From Hyphomicrobium sp. (GTDB lineage: Bacteria; Pseudomonadota; Alphaproteobacteria; Rhizobiales; Hyphomicrobiaceae), in NCBI GenBank assembly GCA_017512425.1, contig JAFWGI010000015.1, positions 186,001 through 250,000 of the forward strand: a stretch of 64,000 nucleotides of DNA, in the 5' to 3' direction. The translations under genes were made by a program, and so were the position numbers. Positions 8,322 through 15,729 of this stretch are shown in pieces. Position 1 is the stretch's first letter. Every line of letters starts with the position of its first letter. The notes beneath the pieces were generated by a model. That model had not been told where the DNA came from and ran no database searches. It saw only the letters and a list, made by a program, of their open reading frames with translations.

Positions 8322-8478
8322 TGAACTCGACTTCTGCCGCAAAGGACGCATTGGTGGTGTGACAGACGCCGGCGATAAGGGTGCCGAAAATTTGCAGGGC
8401 TCGCCTCGCGGATTGCGGGGCTTGGGGTGGTGGGAGCGCCGATAGGGCGCGACCCGTGAACCCTCGGAGCCCACCACC
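8322..8478 (+). promoter_or_regulatory. Conserved structured leader of unit B
   Basis: Related to the leader of unit A, with a 26-base block at 8415-8440 that has one mismatch. GGTGGTGGG at 8426-8434 is exactly complementary to CCCACCACC at 8470-8478, which ends at the base before the ATG. Inside it GCGCC at 8436-8440 pairs with GGCGC at 8446-8450. The outer stem would bury the ribosome-binding region of the DUF3489 gene, suggesting translational control of the whole operon. Confidence 0.6.
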
Positions 8479-8844
8479 ATGACGACAATTGAAGCCCGCG
8501 CCGCAAGTCAGACAAAACGAGCCACACCCTCGACGTTGGCCAAAGCGGCCAAAGCGAAGGCAATTGGGACGTCGACTACGGCCAAACTCACCTCTGTCAA
8601 AAACGCCGCAAGAGACGACGTGCACGCGGCACGCGTCACCAAGCACGATCGCATTCTGACATTGCTGAGCCGGCGCGAAGGCGCGACCGTTCCGGAAATG
8701 ATGGAAGCGACGGGATGGCAGCAGCACAGCGTGCGCGGCTTTCTCGCCGGCACGGTCAAGAAGAAGCTCGGCTTCACGATGGCCTCGTCAAAGGCACCGG
8801 GCGAATTGCGTCGTTACCGCATTGAAGCCAAGCGGGGCCGCTGA
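8479..8844 (+). CDS. DUF3489 family protein, unit B
   Basis: A 121-residue protein with a Lys/Ala/Thr-rich N-terminus and a conserved C-terminal module (LTLLSRREGATVPEMMEATG, then WQQHSVRGFLAGTVKKK). It is clearly homologous to the unit A protein at 5273-5644. The ATG directly follows the 3' arm of a 9-bp perfect inverted repeat, so its translation may be switched by leader structure. Its stop is one base from the GTG of the DUF2924 gene. The role is unknown; the winged-helix-like C-terminus suggests a DNA-binding regulator. Confidence 0.8.
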   Translation: MTTIEARAASQTKRATPSTLAKAAKAKAIGTSTTAKLTSVKNAARDDVHAARVTKHDRILTLLSRREGATVPEMMEATGWQQHSVRGFLAGTVKKKLGFTMASSKAPGELRRYRIEAKRGR

Positions 8845-8845
8845 C

Positions 8846-9304
8846 GTGAGGAAAGCAAAACTCGACGTCGCGGCTGAGCTTGCGCGGCTCGAAGCGTTGA
8901 CAAGCTTCGACCTGCGCGGCGAATGGCGGCGGCTGCACGGAATGCAGCCGCCAAAGCGCCTCTCCCGAGATCTCATGATCCGCGGCATCACATACAAACT
9001 GCAGGAGCGGGCGTACGGCGGCCTCGCCAAGTCTGTGCTGCGCCGGATTTCCGGGGCGGAGCTTGAGACGTTGTCAAAATGTGAAAACCGCAAAGCTCCT
9101 CGTGTGACCGTACAGCCGGGCACGCAGCTGGTTCGCGAATGGAATGGGCAGACGCACACCGTTCTCGTCCGCTCCGACGGCGTCGAATGGCGCGGCAAGC
9201 GCTACCGGTCGCTGTCGGTCGTCGCACGCGAAATCACCGGCGCGCACTGGTCGGGTCCGCGGTTTTTTGGCCTGACTTCGAGCAAGGGGGCCAGCGATGG
9301 CTGA
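8846..9304 (+). CDS. DUF2924 family protein, unit B
   Basis: A 152-residue protein. The GTG at 8846 is chosen because it is one base after the DUF3489 stop, as in unit A, and gives the matching N-terminus (RKAKLDVAAELARLEAL). The helical N-terminal region with LSRDLMIRGITYKLQE and the beta-rich C-terminal region with GTQLVREWNGQTHTVLV and YRSLSVVAREITGAHWSGP are shared with the unit A protein. The final 20 or so conserved residues are nearly identical in the two units. It overlaps the next small ORF by 8 bases (ATGGCTGA). Function unknown, likely linked to recombinase action. Confidence 0.8.
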   Translation: MRKAKLDVAAELARLEALTSFDLRGEWRRLHGMQPPKRLSRDLMIRGITYKLQERAYGGLAKSVLRRISGAELETLSKCENRKAPRVTVQPGTQLVREWNGQTHTVLVRSDGVEWRGKRYRSLSVVAREITGAHWSGPRFFGLTSSKGASDG

Positions 9305-9494
9305 CAGCCGTCTCGATGCTGTCTGTGAGGCATTCGCTGAACTCACTGGCGCCCTTGAAGACGCGGCGCTCATCGCATCTGTCGGTCAAGGCGTCAAAAC
9401 GGTCGAGGACGGACGGCGTCAACTCCAGCTCATCTCGAAAGAGTTTGATCGGATCGGCCGCTGCCTCGACCGACTACAGGGGCTTCTCCGATGA
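9297..9494 (+). CDS. Small helical protein between DUF2924 and recombinase, unit B
   Basis: A 65-residue, mostly helical protein (LDAVCEAFAELTGALEDAAL, then FDRIGRCLDRLQGLLR). It begins inside the DUF2924 stop and ends inside the recombinase start (ATGA). Only weak similarity to the 66-residue unit A protein is visible, but the position, length and overlaps are the same. That argues for a real translated gene evolving faster than its neighbours. No function can be assigned. Confidence 0.65.
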   Translation: MADSRLDAVCEAFAELTGALEDAALIASVGQGVKTVEDGRRQLQLISKEFDRIGRCLDRLQGLLR

Positions 9495-11179
9495 AAAAGC
9501 TGAACTGCGCCATCTACACGCGCAAATCGACTGAGGAAGGTCTCGAAAAGGAGTTCAACTCGCTCGATGCCCAGCGAGAGGCGTGTGAGGCGTACATTGC
9601 GAGCCAGAAGCATGCAGGCTGGTTTCCAGTCCGCGACATGTATGACGACGGTGGCCTTTCCGGCGGCACGATGGAACGGCCCGCGCTTCAGCGCCTGCTT
9701 GCCGACATCAAGGCCGGCAAGGCGCAGATCGTCGTCGTCTACAAGGTCGACCGGCTGACGCGCTCGCTCGCCGACTTCGCCAAAATCGTAGACATTATGG
9801 ACGCTCACGATGCTTCGTTCGTCTCGGTGACGCAGCAGTTCAACACGACGACGTCCATGGGCCGTCTTACACTCAACATGCTGCTCTCATTTGCTCAGTT
9901 TGAGCGGGAGATCGCGGGGGAGCGCATCCGCGACAAGATTGCGGCGTCGAAAGCCAAAGGCATGTGGATGGGCGGCAACGTTCCGCTCGGCTACGACGTC
10001 AAAGATCGCAAGTTGATCGTGAACGAGGCAGAAGCAGAGATGATCCGCATGATCTTCGGGCGGTACGCCGAGATTGGATCAGTTCGGCTTCTGAAATGCG
10101 CGCTGGACGAGCGCGGGATTGTAAGCAAGCGCCGTGCGAAAGCCGGTGTCGTGCGTGCAGGCGGCAACCGACTTTCCAGCGGCGCGCTTTATAACCTCCT
10201 GCGGAATCCGATCTACCATGGCAAGATTGGGCATCAGGGCAAAGTCTATCCAGGGCAACATGAGGCGATCATCGATCCCGACCTCTGGCAACGCGTCCAG
10301 GGCATGCTTGCTGGCAGCCTGTATGCCCAAAAGATTGGGGCGGCAGCCGAGGAGCCGAGTCTGCTTGCCGGGCTGATCGTGGACGGCGACGGGCGCCGCC
10401 TGAGACCGATGCATGCCGTTAAAAAGGGCCGCCGTTACCGGTACTACGTGTCGCCACCGTTCAAGAGCGCCGAGCGAAAAGCTTCCGACGGCTGGCGCAT
10501 TCCTGCGGCTGACATTGAAGAAATTGTCCTCGATCGCCTCCGCACGTTCTTTGCCTCGGAGCAGGGCGTTGAAGAGGCCTTGGTATGCCTCGACCTTGAC
10601 GACGTCCATCTTCGGTCGGCCCGTTTAACGGCAACTGGTCTCGCCGAAGCTTGGTCAGACTTGTCGTCGATCGAAATTCGTGAGCTTGTCCAAGCTTTTG
10701 TTGAGAAAGTCGTCGTAAGCGAACAAGGGGTTGTCGCTTCGATCAAACGGGCGGCCGTTGCATCTCGCCTGCTGGACAATTGTAGACCGCCATTGGAGGG
10801 TGAAGCCGGTACGATCGAACTGCGCGTCGAAGCCAAGCTGCGCCGCGCGGGCCAAGGAATTCGGTTGGTCATCTGTGGCGGCGTGGAAAATCCCAATAAG
10901 CAGATGATTGCCCTGCTGCGAGATGCGCACGCAACGCGTGAGTCGCTTTTGACTGGACGCGATGCAACGATCGACGCGATGGCGCAGCGGCTTGGTGTCA
11001 AACGAGACCATCTGACAGCGCACATTCGCCTGACGTATCTCGCGCCGCACATCGTGTTTGCGCTGGCGACACGTCGCCCGCCAGTGGGACTGACTCCCGC
11101 GCGTCTGCTCTCGGTGTGCAAAGACTTGCCGCACGACTGGCAGGGCCAGTGCGCAGTCCTCGGACTTGAGACGCGATAG
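9491..11179 (+). CDS. Large serine recombinase, unit B
   Basis: A 562-residue resolvase/invertase-type recombinase. Ser13 in YTRKST is the expected nucleophile; VDRLTRSLADF and SFAQFEREIAGERIRDKI complete the catalytic domain; VPLGYDVKDRKL opens the recombinase domain. The region LLAGLIVDGDGRRLRPMHAVKKG stands where a zinc ribbon is normally found but has no cysteine pairs. The C-terminal DNA-contacting part differs strongly from the unit A enzyme while the catalytic part is almost unchanged, so the two may recognise different att sequences. The start overlaps the small ORF stop. Confidence 0.9.
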   Translation: MKKLNCAIYTRKSTEEGLEKEFNSLDAQREACEAYIASQKHAGWFPVRDMYDDGGLSGGTMERPALQRLLADIKAGKAQIVVVYKVDRLTRSLADFAKIVDIMDAHDASFVSVTQQFNTTTSMGRLTLNMLLSFAQFEREIAGERIRDKIAASKAKGMWMGGNVPLGYDVKDRKLIVNEAEAEMIRMIFGRYAEIGSVRLLKCALDERGIVSKRRAKAGVVRAGGNRLSSGALYNLLRNPIYHGKIGHQGKVYPGQHEAIIDPDLWQRVQGMLAGSLYAQKIGAAAEEPSLLAGLIVDGDGRRLRPMHAVKKGRRYRYYVSPPFKSAERKASDGWRIPAADIEEIVLDRLRTFFASEQGVEEALVCLDLDDVHLRSARLTATGLAEAWSDLSSIEIRELVQAFVEKVVVSEQGVVASIKRAAVASRLLDNCRPPLEGEAGTIELRVEAKLRRAGQGIRLVICGGVENPNKQMIALLRDAHATRESLLTGRDATIDAMAQRLGVKRDHLTAHIRLTYLAPHIVFALATRRPPVGLTPARLLSVCKDLPHDWQGQCAVLGLETR

Positions 11180-11387
11180 CCGCCACACGACTTACTGTAA
11201 ACGATGCGAATCTGACCGGCCGAAAATTGGCGGCAGAGATAAAACGGGCAATCAGCCGGCGTGCGTGACGGAGAGACGGACCCTTATGCGCGACGGAAAA
11301 AACCCAGGCCTCTAACGCGCGGAATTTGCGGTGAATTTTTGCACGCAGAAATCGCGTAATATGCAGTTATATCAATGTGTTATATCT
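11180..11387. other. Noncoding tail of unit B
   Basis: No gene seen. It carries CTAACGCGCGGAA at 11312-11324, matched in the unit A tail, and an AT-rich stretch at about 11355-11387 just before the tRNA-Arg 3' end. Confidence 0.5.
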
Positions 11388-11464
11388 TGGCGCACCCGGC
11401 AGGATTCGAACCTGCGACCTCTGCCTTCGGAGGGCAGCACTCTATCCAGCTGAGCTACGGGTGC
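11388..11464 (-). tRNA. tRNA-Arg (anticodon CCG)
   Basis: The reverse complement folds as a full cloverleaf: acceptor stem GCACCCG/CGGGTGC with discriminator G and an encoded CCA, a D arm with AGCTGGATAGAG, the anticodon arm CTGCC-CTCCGAA-GGCAG giving anticodon CCG for the CGG codon, and a T arm with GGTTCGAATCC. Its 3' end faces the recombinase units. tRNA 3' ends are common insertion sites for genomic islands. Confidence 0.95.
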
Positions 11465-11547
11465 TGACAGAGCCGACTAGATAGCCCATTCGGCACGTGC
11501 GGGCAAATGCGGCGATCGGCGCCCCGCTATAAAGCCCGCAGTCACGC

Positions 11548-11579
11548 AAAAAAGGGTGGGTCGCTCGCGCGCCCACCCT
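11548..11579 (-). terminator. Rho-independent terminator of the small exported protein gene
   Basis: On the minus strand AGGGTGGG and CCCACCCT form a strong stem around a GC-rich loop and are followed by six T residues. It lies 24 bases after the stop of the gene at 11603-11923. Confidence 0.85.
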
Positions 11580-11602
11580 CTCAATCTAAATCCGGCCGGC
11601 CG

Positions 11603-11923
11603 TTAGCGGCACGGACGCGCAACGACCGTGCAACGAGCCTGCAGGATTGCGCCCTTCTTGCAGTCCCAGAAGACGCGGCGGGCTTTGGCGAAATTGCCGA
11701 AGGAATCTCCGTAAATGATCGACGCGCGCGATTCCCACTCATAACGGGCCAGGCGGCGGGCTTCCGCCGTTCCTTTGCCGAACAGACCTTGGCCGGTTGC
11801 GGTGCCGCGCAACGGCGCCTTGCAGACCGCGGCTTCGGCGTCGGGTGCGGAAACCGTCATACCGGCGGACAGCGCCAGCGCGCCAACGGCGGCGAGCGTC
11901 GAAATCTTGGCCAACTTGACCAT
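11603..11923 (-). CDS. Small exported protein of unknown function
   Basis: A 106-residue protein with a clear Sec signal peptide (MVKLAKISTLAAVGALALSA, likely cleaved near AEA-AV). The mature part has four cysteines, a basic tail and the segment ARRLARYEWESRASIIYG followed by a DCKKG motif. Similar small periplasmic proteins are common in Hyphomicrobiales without known function. It is transcribed away from polA and ends in its own strong terminator, so it is probably a single-gene unit. Confidence 0.75.
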   Translation of the reverse strand: MVKLAKISTLAAVGALALSAGMTVSAPDAEAAVCKAPLRGTATGQGLFGKGTAEARRLARYEWESRASIIYGDSFGNFAKARRVFWDCKKGAILQARCTVVARPCR

Positions 11924-12158
11924 GCGTTTACTCCCTCAACAAGCGTTGCTGAAAATCATCGTTCGATTGTAGTGGCGAGGCTGGACCTGCCGCTACAACA
12001 GTGTGCCACCGGCACGTTGAGCCACGCGGGAGTGGCGCTGTCAATCTGGCTACAAAGGCGCTGTGTCGGGTCTTGGGCTGCTCTGTGTCTCGCGAGTGAC
12101 GGCGCAAGCGGCGATGTTCGGCTGACGCGGGTGACGCGACCCCCTATAGTCCGCGCCC

Positions 12159-15152
12159 ATGACCGACCCAACTCAAAATAAGCCTGTCACATCAGACAAC
12201 GGCATCTTCGTTCCTGGCGGCGAAACGGTGCCCGTCATGAAGGGCAGCCACGTCTATTTGATCGACGGCTCTGGCTACATCTTCCGCGCTTTCCACGCCC
12301 TGCCGCCGTTGACGCGGCCATCGGACGGACTGCCCGTCGGCGCGGTCCACGGCTTTTGTGCGATGCTCTGGAAGTTGCTGCGCGAGACCAAGTCATCCGA
12401 GGCGCCGACGCATATGGCCGTTATTTTTGACGCCGGCCGCGAGACGTTCCGGAACAAGATCTACGACAAGTACAAGGCGCAGCGTCCGCCGCCGCCTGAA
12501 GAGCTGATCCCGCAGTTCCCGTTGATCCGCGACGCGGTCAAGGCCTTCAACGTCGCCGCAATCGAACAAGACGGGTATGAGGCCGACGATCTGATCGCCA
12601 CCTATGCGCGCGATGTCGTCAATGCTGGTGGCGACGTGACGATCGTATCGTCCGACAAAGATCTGATGCAGCTGATCCGTCCCGGCATCACGATGTTCGA
12701 CGGCATGAAGGCGAAACGCATCGCGCGCGACGAAGTCTTCGAGAAGTTCGGGGTGTGGCCGGAGAAAGTCATCGACGTCCAATCGCTCGCAGGTGACAGC
12801 GTCGATAACGTGCCCGGCGTTCCGGGCATCGGCATCAAAACGGCCGCCGAACTGATCACTGAGTATGGCGATCTCGATACGTTGCTCGCAAGCGCGGGCA
12901 ATATCAAACAGCCGAAGCGCCGCGAAAAGCTGATCGAGTTTGCCGAGCAAGCGCGCATCAGCCGCGATCTCGTGACGCTCAAGTGCGACGTGCCGGTGAA
13001 CGTCGGCGTCGAGCAAACCGGCGTTCAAGACCCGGACGCGAACACACTGCTGACGTTCCTAAGGCTGATGGAATTCAACTCTCTCACGAAGCGCTTTGCC
13101 GAAGGCCTCGGAGTCGCCGCGCCGCCGCCGCTGGAGGCATCCGTCGGATCGAGCGTCGCGAAATCGAAAGCAAAGGCGGCTGACGATGCGCCTGCGCAAA
13201 AGACAATAGGCGGCGCGGGATCACCCGACGCGGCGGTTGCCCACGCCGCCGCGAGACTTGCGGCGGTGCCGTTCGATCGTGCGAAGTACGAGACCGTAAC
13301 GACGTCCGGTGCGCTCGATGATTGGATCAAGGCTGCGTACGACACCGGCTACGTCGCCTTCGATACCGAAGCGACGGGCCTTGATTGCCATACGTGCGAT
13401 CTCGTCGGGGTGTCGCTCGCCACGGCGCCGGGCAAGGCCTGCTATATCCCGCTCGGTCATACTACGGGCTCGAACGATTTGTTCGGTGGCGGCGGGCTCG
13501 CGGCCGGACAACTGCCGCTCAACGAAACGCTGGCGCGCGTCAAGCCGCTGCTCGAAGACGCAAGCGTTCTGAAGATCGGCCAGAACATCAAATTCGATAC
13601 GCTGCTGCTTGCGCGCTACGGCATCAACGTCGCGCCGATCGACGACACGATGCTGCTTTCATATGTGCTCGATGGCGGCCGCGGCAGCCACGGCATGGAT
13701 GATCTATCCGAGCGCCATCTCGCGCACACCTGCATTTCGTTTTCATCCGTCATCGATCACGCGCCGGGTGCGAAAAAATCCGAGAAAACGTTCGCCGGCG
13801 TGCCGATCCCGCAGGCGACCGAATATGCGGCCGAAGACGCCGACGTCACGCTGCGGCTCTGGATGAAATTGAAGCCGCGTCTCGCTGCCGAGCACATGGC
13901 CAACGTCTACGAGACGCTGGAGCGTCCGCTTGTGCCAACCATCGTCGCGATGGAACAAGCCGGCATCAAAGTCGACCGCAATATTCTCTCGCGTCTCTCG
14001 GGCACGTTTTCGCAACGCGCCGCGCGGCTCGAAGAGGAGGTCTACCAACTCGCCGGACACAAGTTCAATTTGGCGTCGCCGAAGCAGCTCGGTGAATTCC
14101 TGTTCGACAATCTGAAATTGCCGGGCGGCAAGAAGACCAAGTCTGGGCAATGGGAAACGCGCGCCGGTCTGCTCGATGATCTGGCGAATAACGAAGAATT
14201 GCCCGACGACGCGCGGCGTCTCGTCAACACGATGATGGAGTGGCGTCAGCTCACGAAACTGCAGTCGACCTACACGGACGCGCTACCGGAGTATATCGAC
14301 CAGAGCGGCCGCATTCACACGAGCTACGCATTGGCCTCAACGACGACGGGCCGTCTGGCGTCGTCGGAACCGAATTTGCAGAACATCCCGATCCGTACAA
14401 AGGAAGGCCGCGAAATTCGCACCGCCTTCATCGCGGGCGAGGGTATGCAACTCGTCTCGGCCGACTACAGCCAGATTGAACTGCGCGTGCTTGCGCACAT
14501 CGCCGATATTCCGCAGCTGAAGAAAGCCTTCGCCGACGGTCTCGACATTCACGCAATGACGGCGTCGGAAATGTTCGGCGTACCTGTCAAGGATATGCCG
14601 AGCGATGTGCGCCGCCGGGCGAAAGCCATCAACTTCGGCATCATCTACGGCATCTCGGCGTTCGGTCTCGCCAATCAGCTCGGCATCTCGCGCGAGGAAG
14701 CTGGCGATTACATCAAGACGTACTTCGTGCGCTTTCCCGGCATCCGCGATTACATGGATGCGACCAAGAAGGCCGCGCACGCACAGGGCTACGTCGAGAC
14801 GATCTTCGGGCGGCGCATTCATTACCCCGAGATCAACACCAAGAACCCGTCGATGCGCGGCTTCCTCGAACGCGCCGCGATCAACGCGCCGATCCAGGGT
14901 TCAGCGGCCGATATCATTCGCCGCGCGATGATCCGCATGGCGCCCGCCTTGGAGAAAGGCAATTTGAAATCAGCGCGCATGCTGCTGCAAGTTCACGACG
15001 AACTCGTCTTCGAAGTGCAGAAAAGCGAAGCTGACAAGCTGATAAAAATCGCACGTCAGGTGATGGAGACGGCAGCCGAGCCAGCCGTCAAACTCTCGGT
15101 GCCGATCCACGTCGATGCCAAGGCCGCCAGCAACTGGGACGAAGCGCATTGA
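12159..15152 (+). CDS. polA: DNA polymerase I
   Basis: A 997-residue polymerase I acting in Okazaki-fragment maturation and excision repair. The N-terminal third is the 5' nuclease domain (LIDGSGYIFRAFHALPP, then GVPGIGIKTAAEL). The middle holds an apparently active proofreading exonuclease: FDTEATGLD with D402 and E404, GQNIKFDT and the YAAEDAD motif. The polymerase domain has motif A SADYSQIELR (D769), motif B RRAKAINFGIIYG and motif C QVHDE (D947). The first ATG gives about 26 extra residues before the conserved start; an in-frame ATG at 12237 (MKGSHVYLID) is an alternative. It converges with the mgtC-like gene. Confidence 0.97.
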   Translation: MTDPTQNKPVTSDNGIFVPGGETVPVMKGSHVYLIDGSGYIFRAFHALPPLTRPSDGLPVGAVHGFCAMLWKLLRETKSSEAPTHMAVIFDAGRETFRNKIYDKYKAQRPPPPEELIPQFPLIRDAVKAFNVAAIEQDGYEADDLIATYARDVVNAGGDVTIVSSDKDLMQLIRPGITMFDGMKAKRIARDEVFEKFGVWPEKVIDVQSLAGDSVDNVPGVPGIGIKTAAELITEYGDLDTLLASAGNIKQPKRREKLIEFAEQARISRDLVTLKCDVPVNVGVEQTGVQDPDANTLLTFLRLMEFNSLTKRFAEGLGVAAPPPLEASVGSSVAKSKAKAADDAPAQKTIGGAGSPDAAVAHAAARLAAVPFDRAKYETVTTSGALDDWIKAAYDTGYVAFDTEATGLDCHTCDLVGVSLATAPGKACYIPLGHTTGSNDLFGGGGLAAGQLPLNETLARVKPLLEDASVLKIGQNIKFDTLLLARYGINVAPIDDTMLLSYVLDGGRGSHGMDDLSERHLAHTCISFSSVIDHAPGAKKSEKTFAGVPIPQATEYAAEDADVTLRLWMKLKPRLAAEHMANVYETLERPLVPTIVAMEQAGIKVDRNILSRLSGTFSQRAARLEEEVYQLAGHKFNLASPKQLGEFLFDNLKLPGGKKTKSGQWETRAGLLDDLANNEELPDDARRLVNTMMEWRQLTKLQSTYTDALPEYIDQSGRIHTSYALASTTTGRLASSEPNLQNIPIRTKEGREIRTAFIAGEGMQLVSADYSQIELRVLAHIADIPQLKKAFADGLDIHAMTASEMFGVPVKDMPSDVRRRAKAINFGIIYGISAFGLANQLGISREEAGDYIKTYFVRFPGIRDYMDATKKAAHAQGYVETIFGRRIHYPEINTKNPSMRGFLERAAINAPIQGSAADIIRRAMIRMAPALEKGNLKSARMLLQVHDELVFEVQKSEADKLIKIARQVMETAAEPAVKLSVPIHVDAKAASNWDEAH

Positions 15153-15153
15153 C

Positions 15154-15169
15154 GGCGAATGACTTCGCC
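15154..15169. terminator. Short inverted repeat between convergent polA and mgtC-like genes
   Basis: GGCGAA at 15154-15159 and TTCGCC at 15164-15169 can form a small hairpin in the 18-base gap. There is no T run, so a terminator role is only possible. Confidence 0.3.
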
Positions 15170-15170
15170 T

Positions 15171-15659
15171 TCAGTCGCCGGAAGATGTTGTTTGAGACTT
15201 TTTCTCGTCTGGATGCGGCGGTGGCTTGCCGTGCTTTTTGCCGAACAACGGATCAAGCACCAAGTCGGCTGCCAGCACGAGCACGGCGAGGAACACCGCG
15301 AAGGCCGCGATCTTCAATTCGCCGAGACCGCATAGCAGGCCGACGGCTGCGGTAAACCAGATCGCGGTCGCCGTCGTCAGTCCTTTGACGTCGCGCAGAT
15401 CGCCCTTCTGCAAAATGACGCCGCCGCCAAGAAAGCCGATGCCGGTGATGATGCCTTGCGCGACGCGGCTGAAGCCGTCGGAATCACCCGCCTTGATGGC
15501 CGCGAGAACGGCGACGCACGACCCGAGACAGACGAGCGCGAGCGTTCGCATACCCGTCGGCATACGCCGCAAATCGCGTTCGAGGCCAACGACACCGCCA
15601 AGCAGAACCGCAGTCCCGAGGCGGGTCATCGTCTCGAACTCTTCCGGCTGAACAACCAT
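15171..15659 (-). CDS. MgtC/SapB family membrane protein
   Basis: A 162-residue inner-membrane protein. The N-terminal hydrophobic domain carries the family pattern (LGGVVGLERDLRRMPTGMRT, then GIITGIGFLGGGVILQKG) and about four to five membrane helices. The ATG at 15659 is preferred over a TTG 15 bases upstream because a GGGG lies just before it and it starts the conserved region. The C-terminal tail is short and charged, so this is the small type without a long cytoplasmic domain. MgtC proteins influence magnesium stress and ATP synthase in pathogens; the role in an environmental bacterium is not established. Confidence 0.85.
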   Translation of the reverse strand: MVVQPEEFETMTRLGTAVLLGGVVGLERDLRRMPTGMRTLALVCLGSCVAVLAAIKAGDSDGFSRVAQGIITGIGFLGGGVILQKGDLRDVKGLTTATAIWFTAAVGLLCGLGELKIAAFAVFLAVLVLAADLVLDPLFGKKHGKPPPHPDEKKSQTTSSGD

Positions 15660-15729
15660 GATATCCCCGCGCAACTCTGCTCGCCGCTAACGCGCAACCG
15701 GCAAATTCGTTGCACGATGCGTTTGCTGA

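Larger units (their letters stand above)
8199..11387 (+). mobile_element. Serine-recombinase unit B (second tandem unit, next to tRNA-Arg)
   Basis: This unit has the same gene order and the same overlap pattern as unit A: leader, DUF3489, DUF2924, small ORF, recombinase. Its left end is placed at the tRNA-like TGGCGC at 8199. Its right end is placed at the start of the tRNA-Arg 3' end, which reads TGGCGC on this strand at 11388. The two recombinases are nearly identical over the catalytic domain (10 differences in 157 residues) but differ much more after it, so this is not a recent duplication but probably successive arrival of related elements. Confidence 0.6.
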
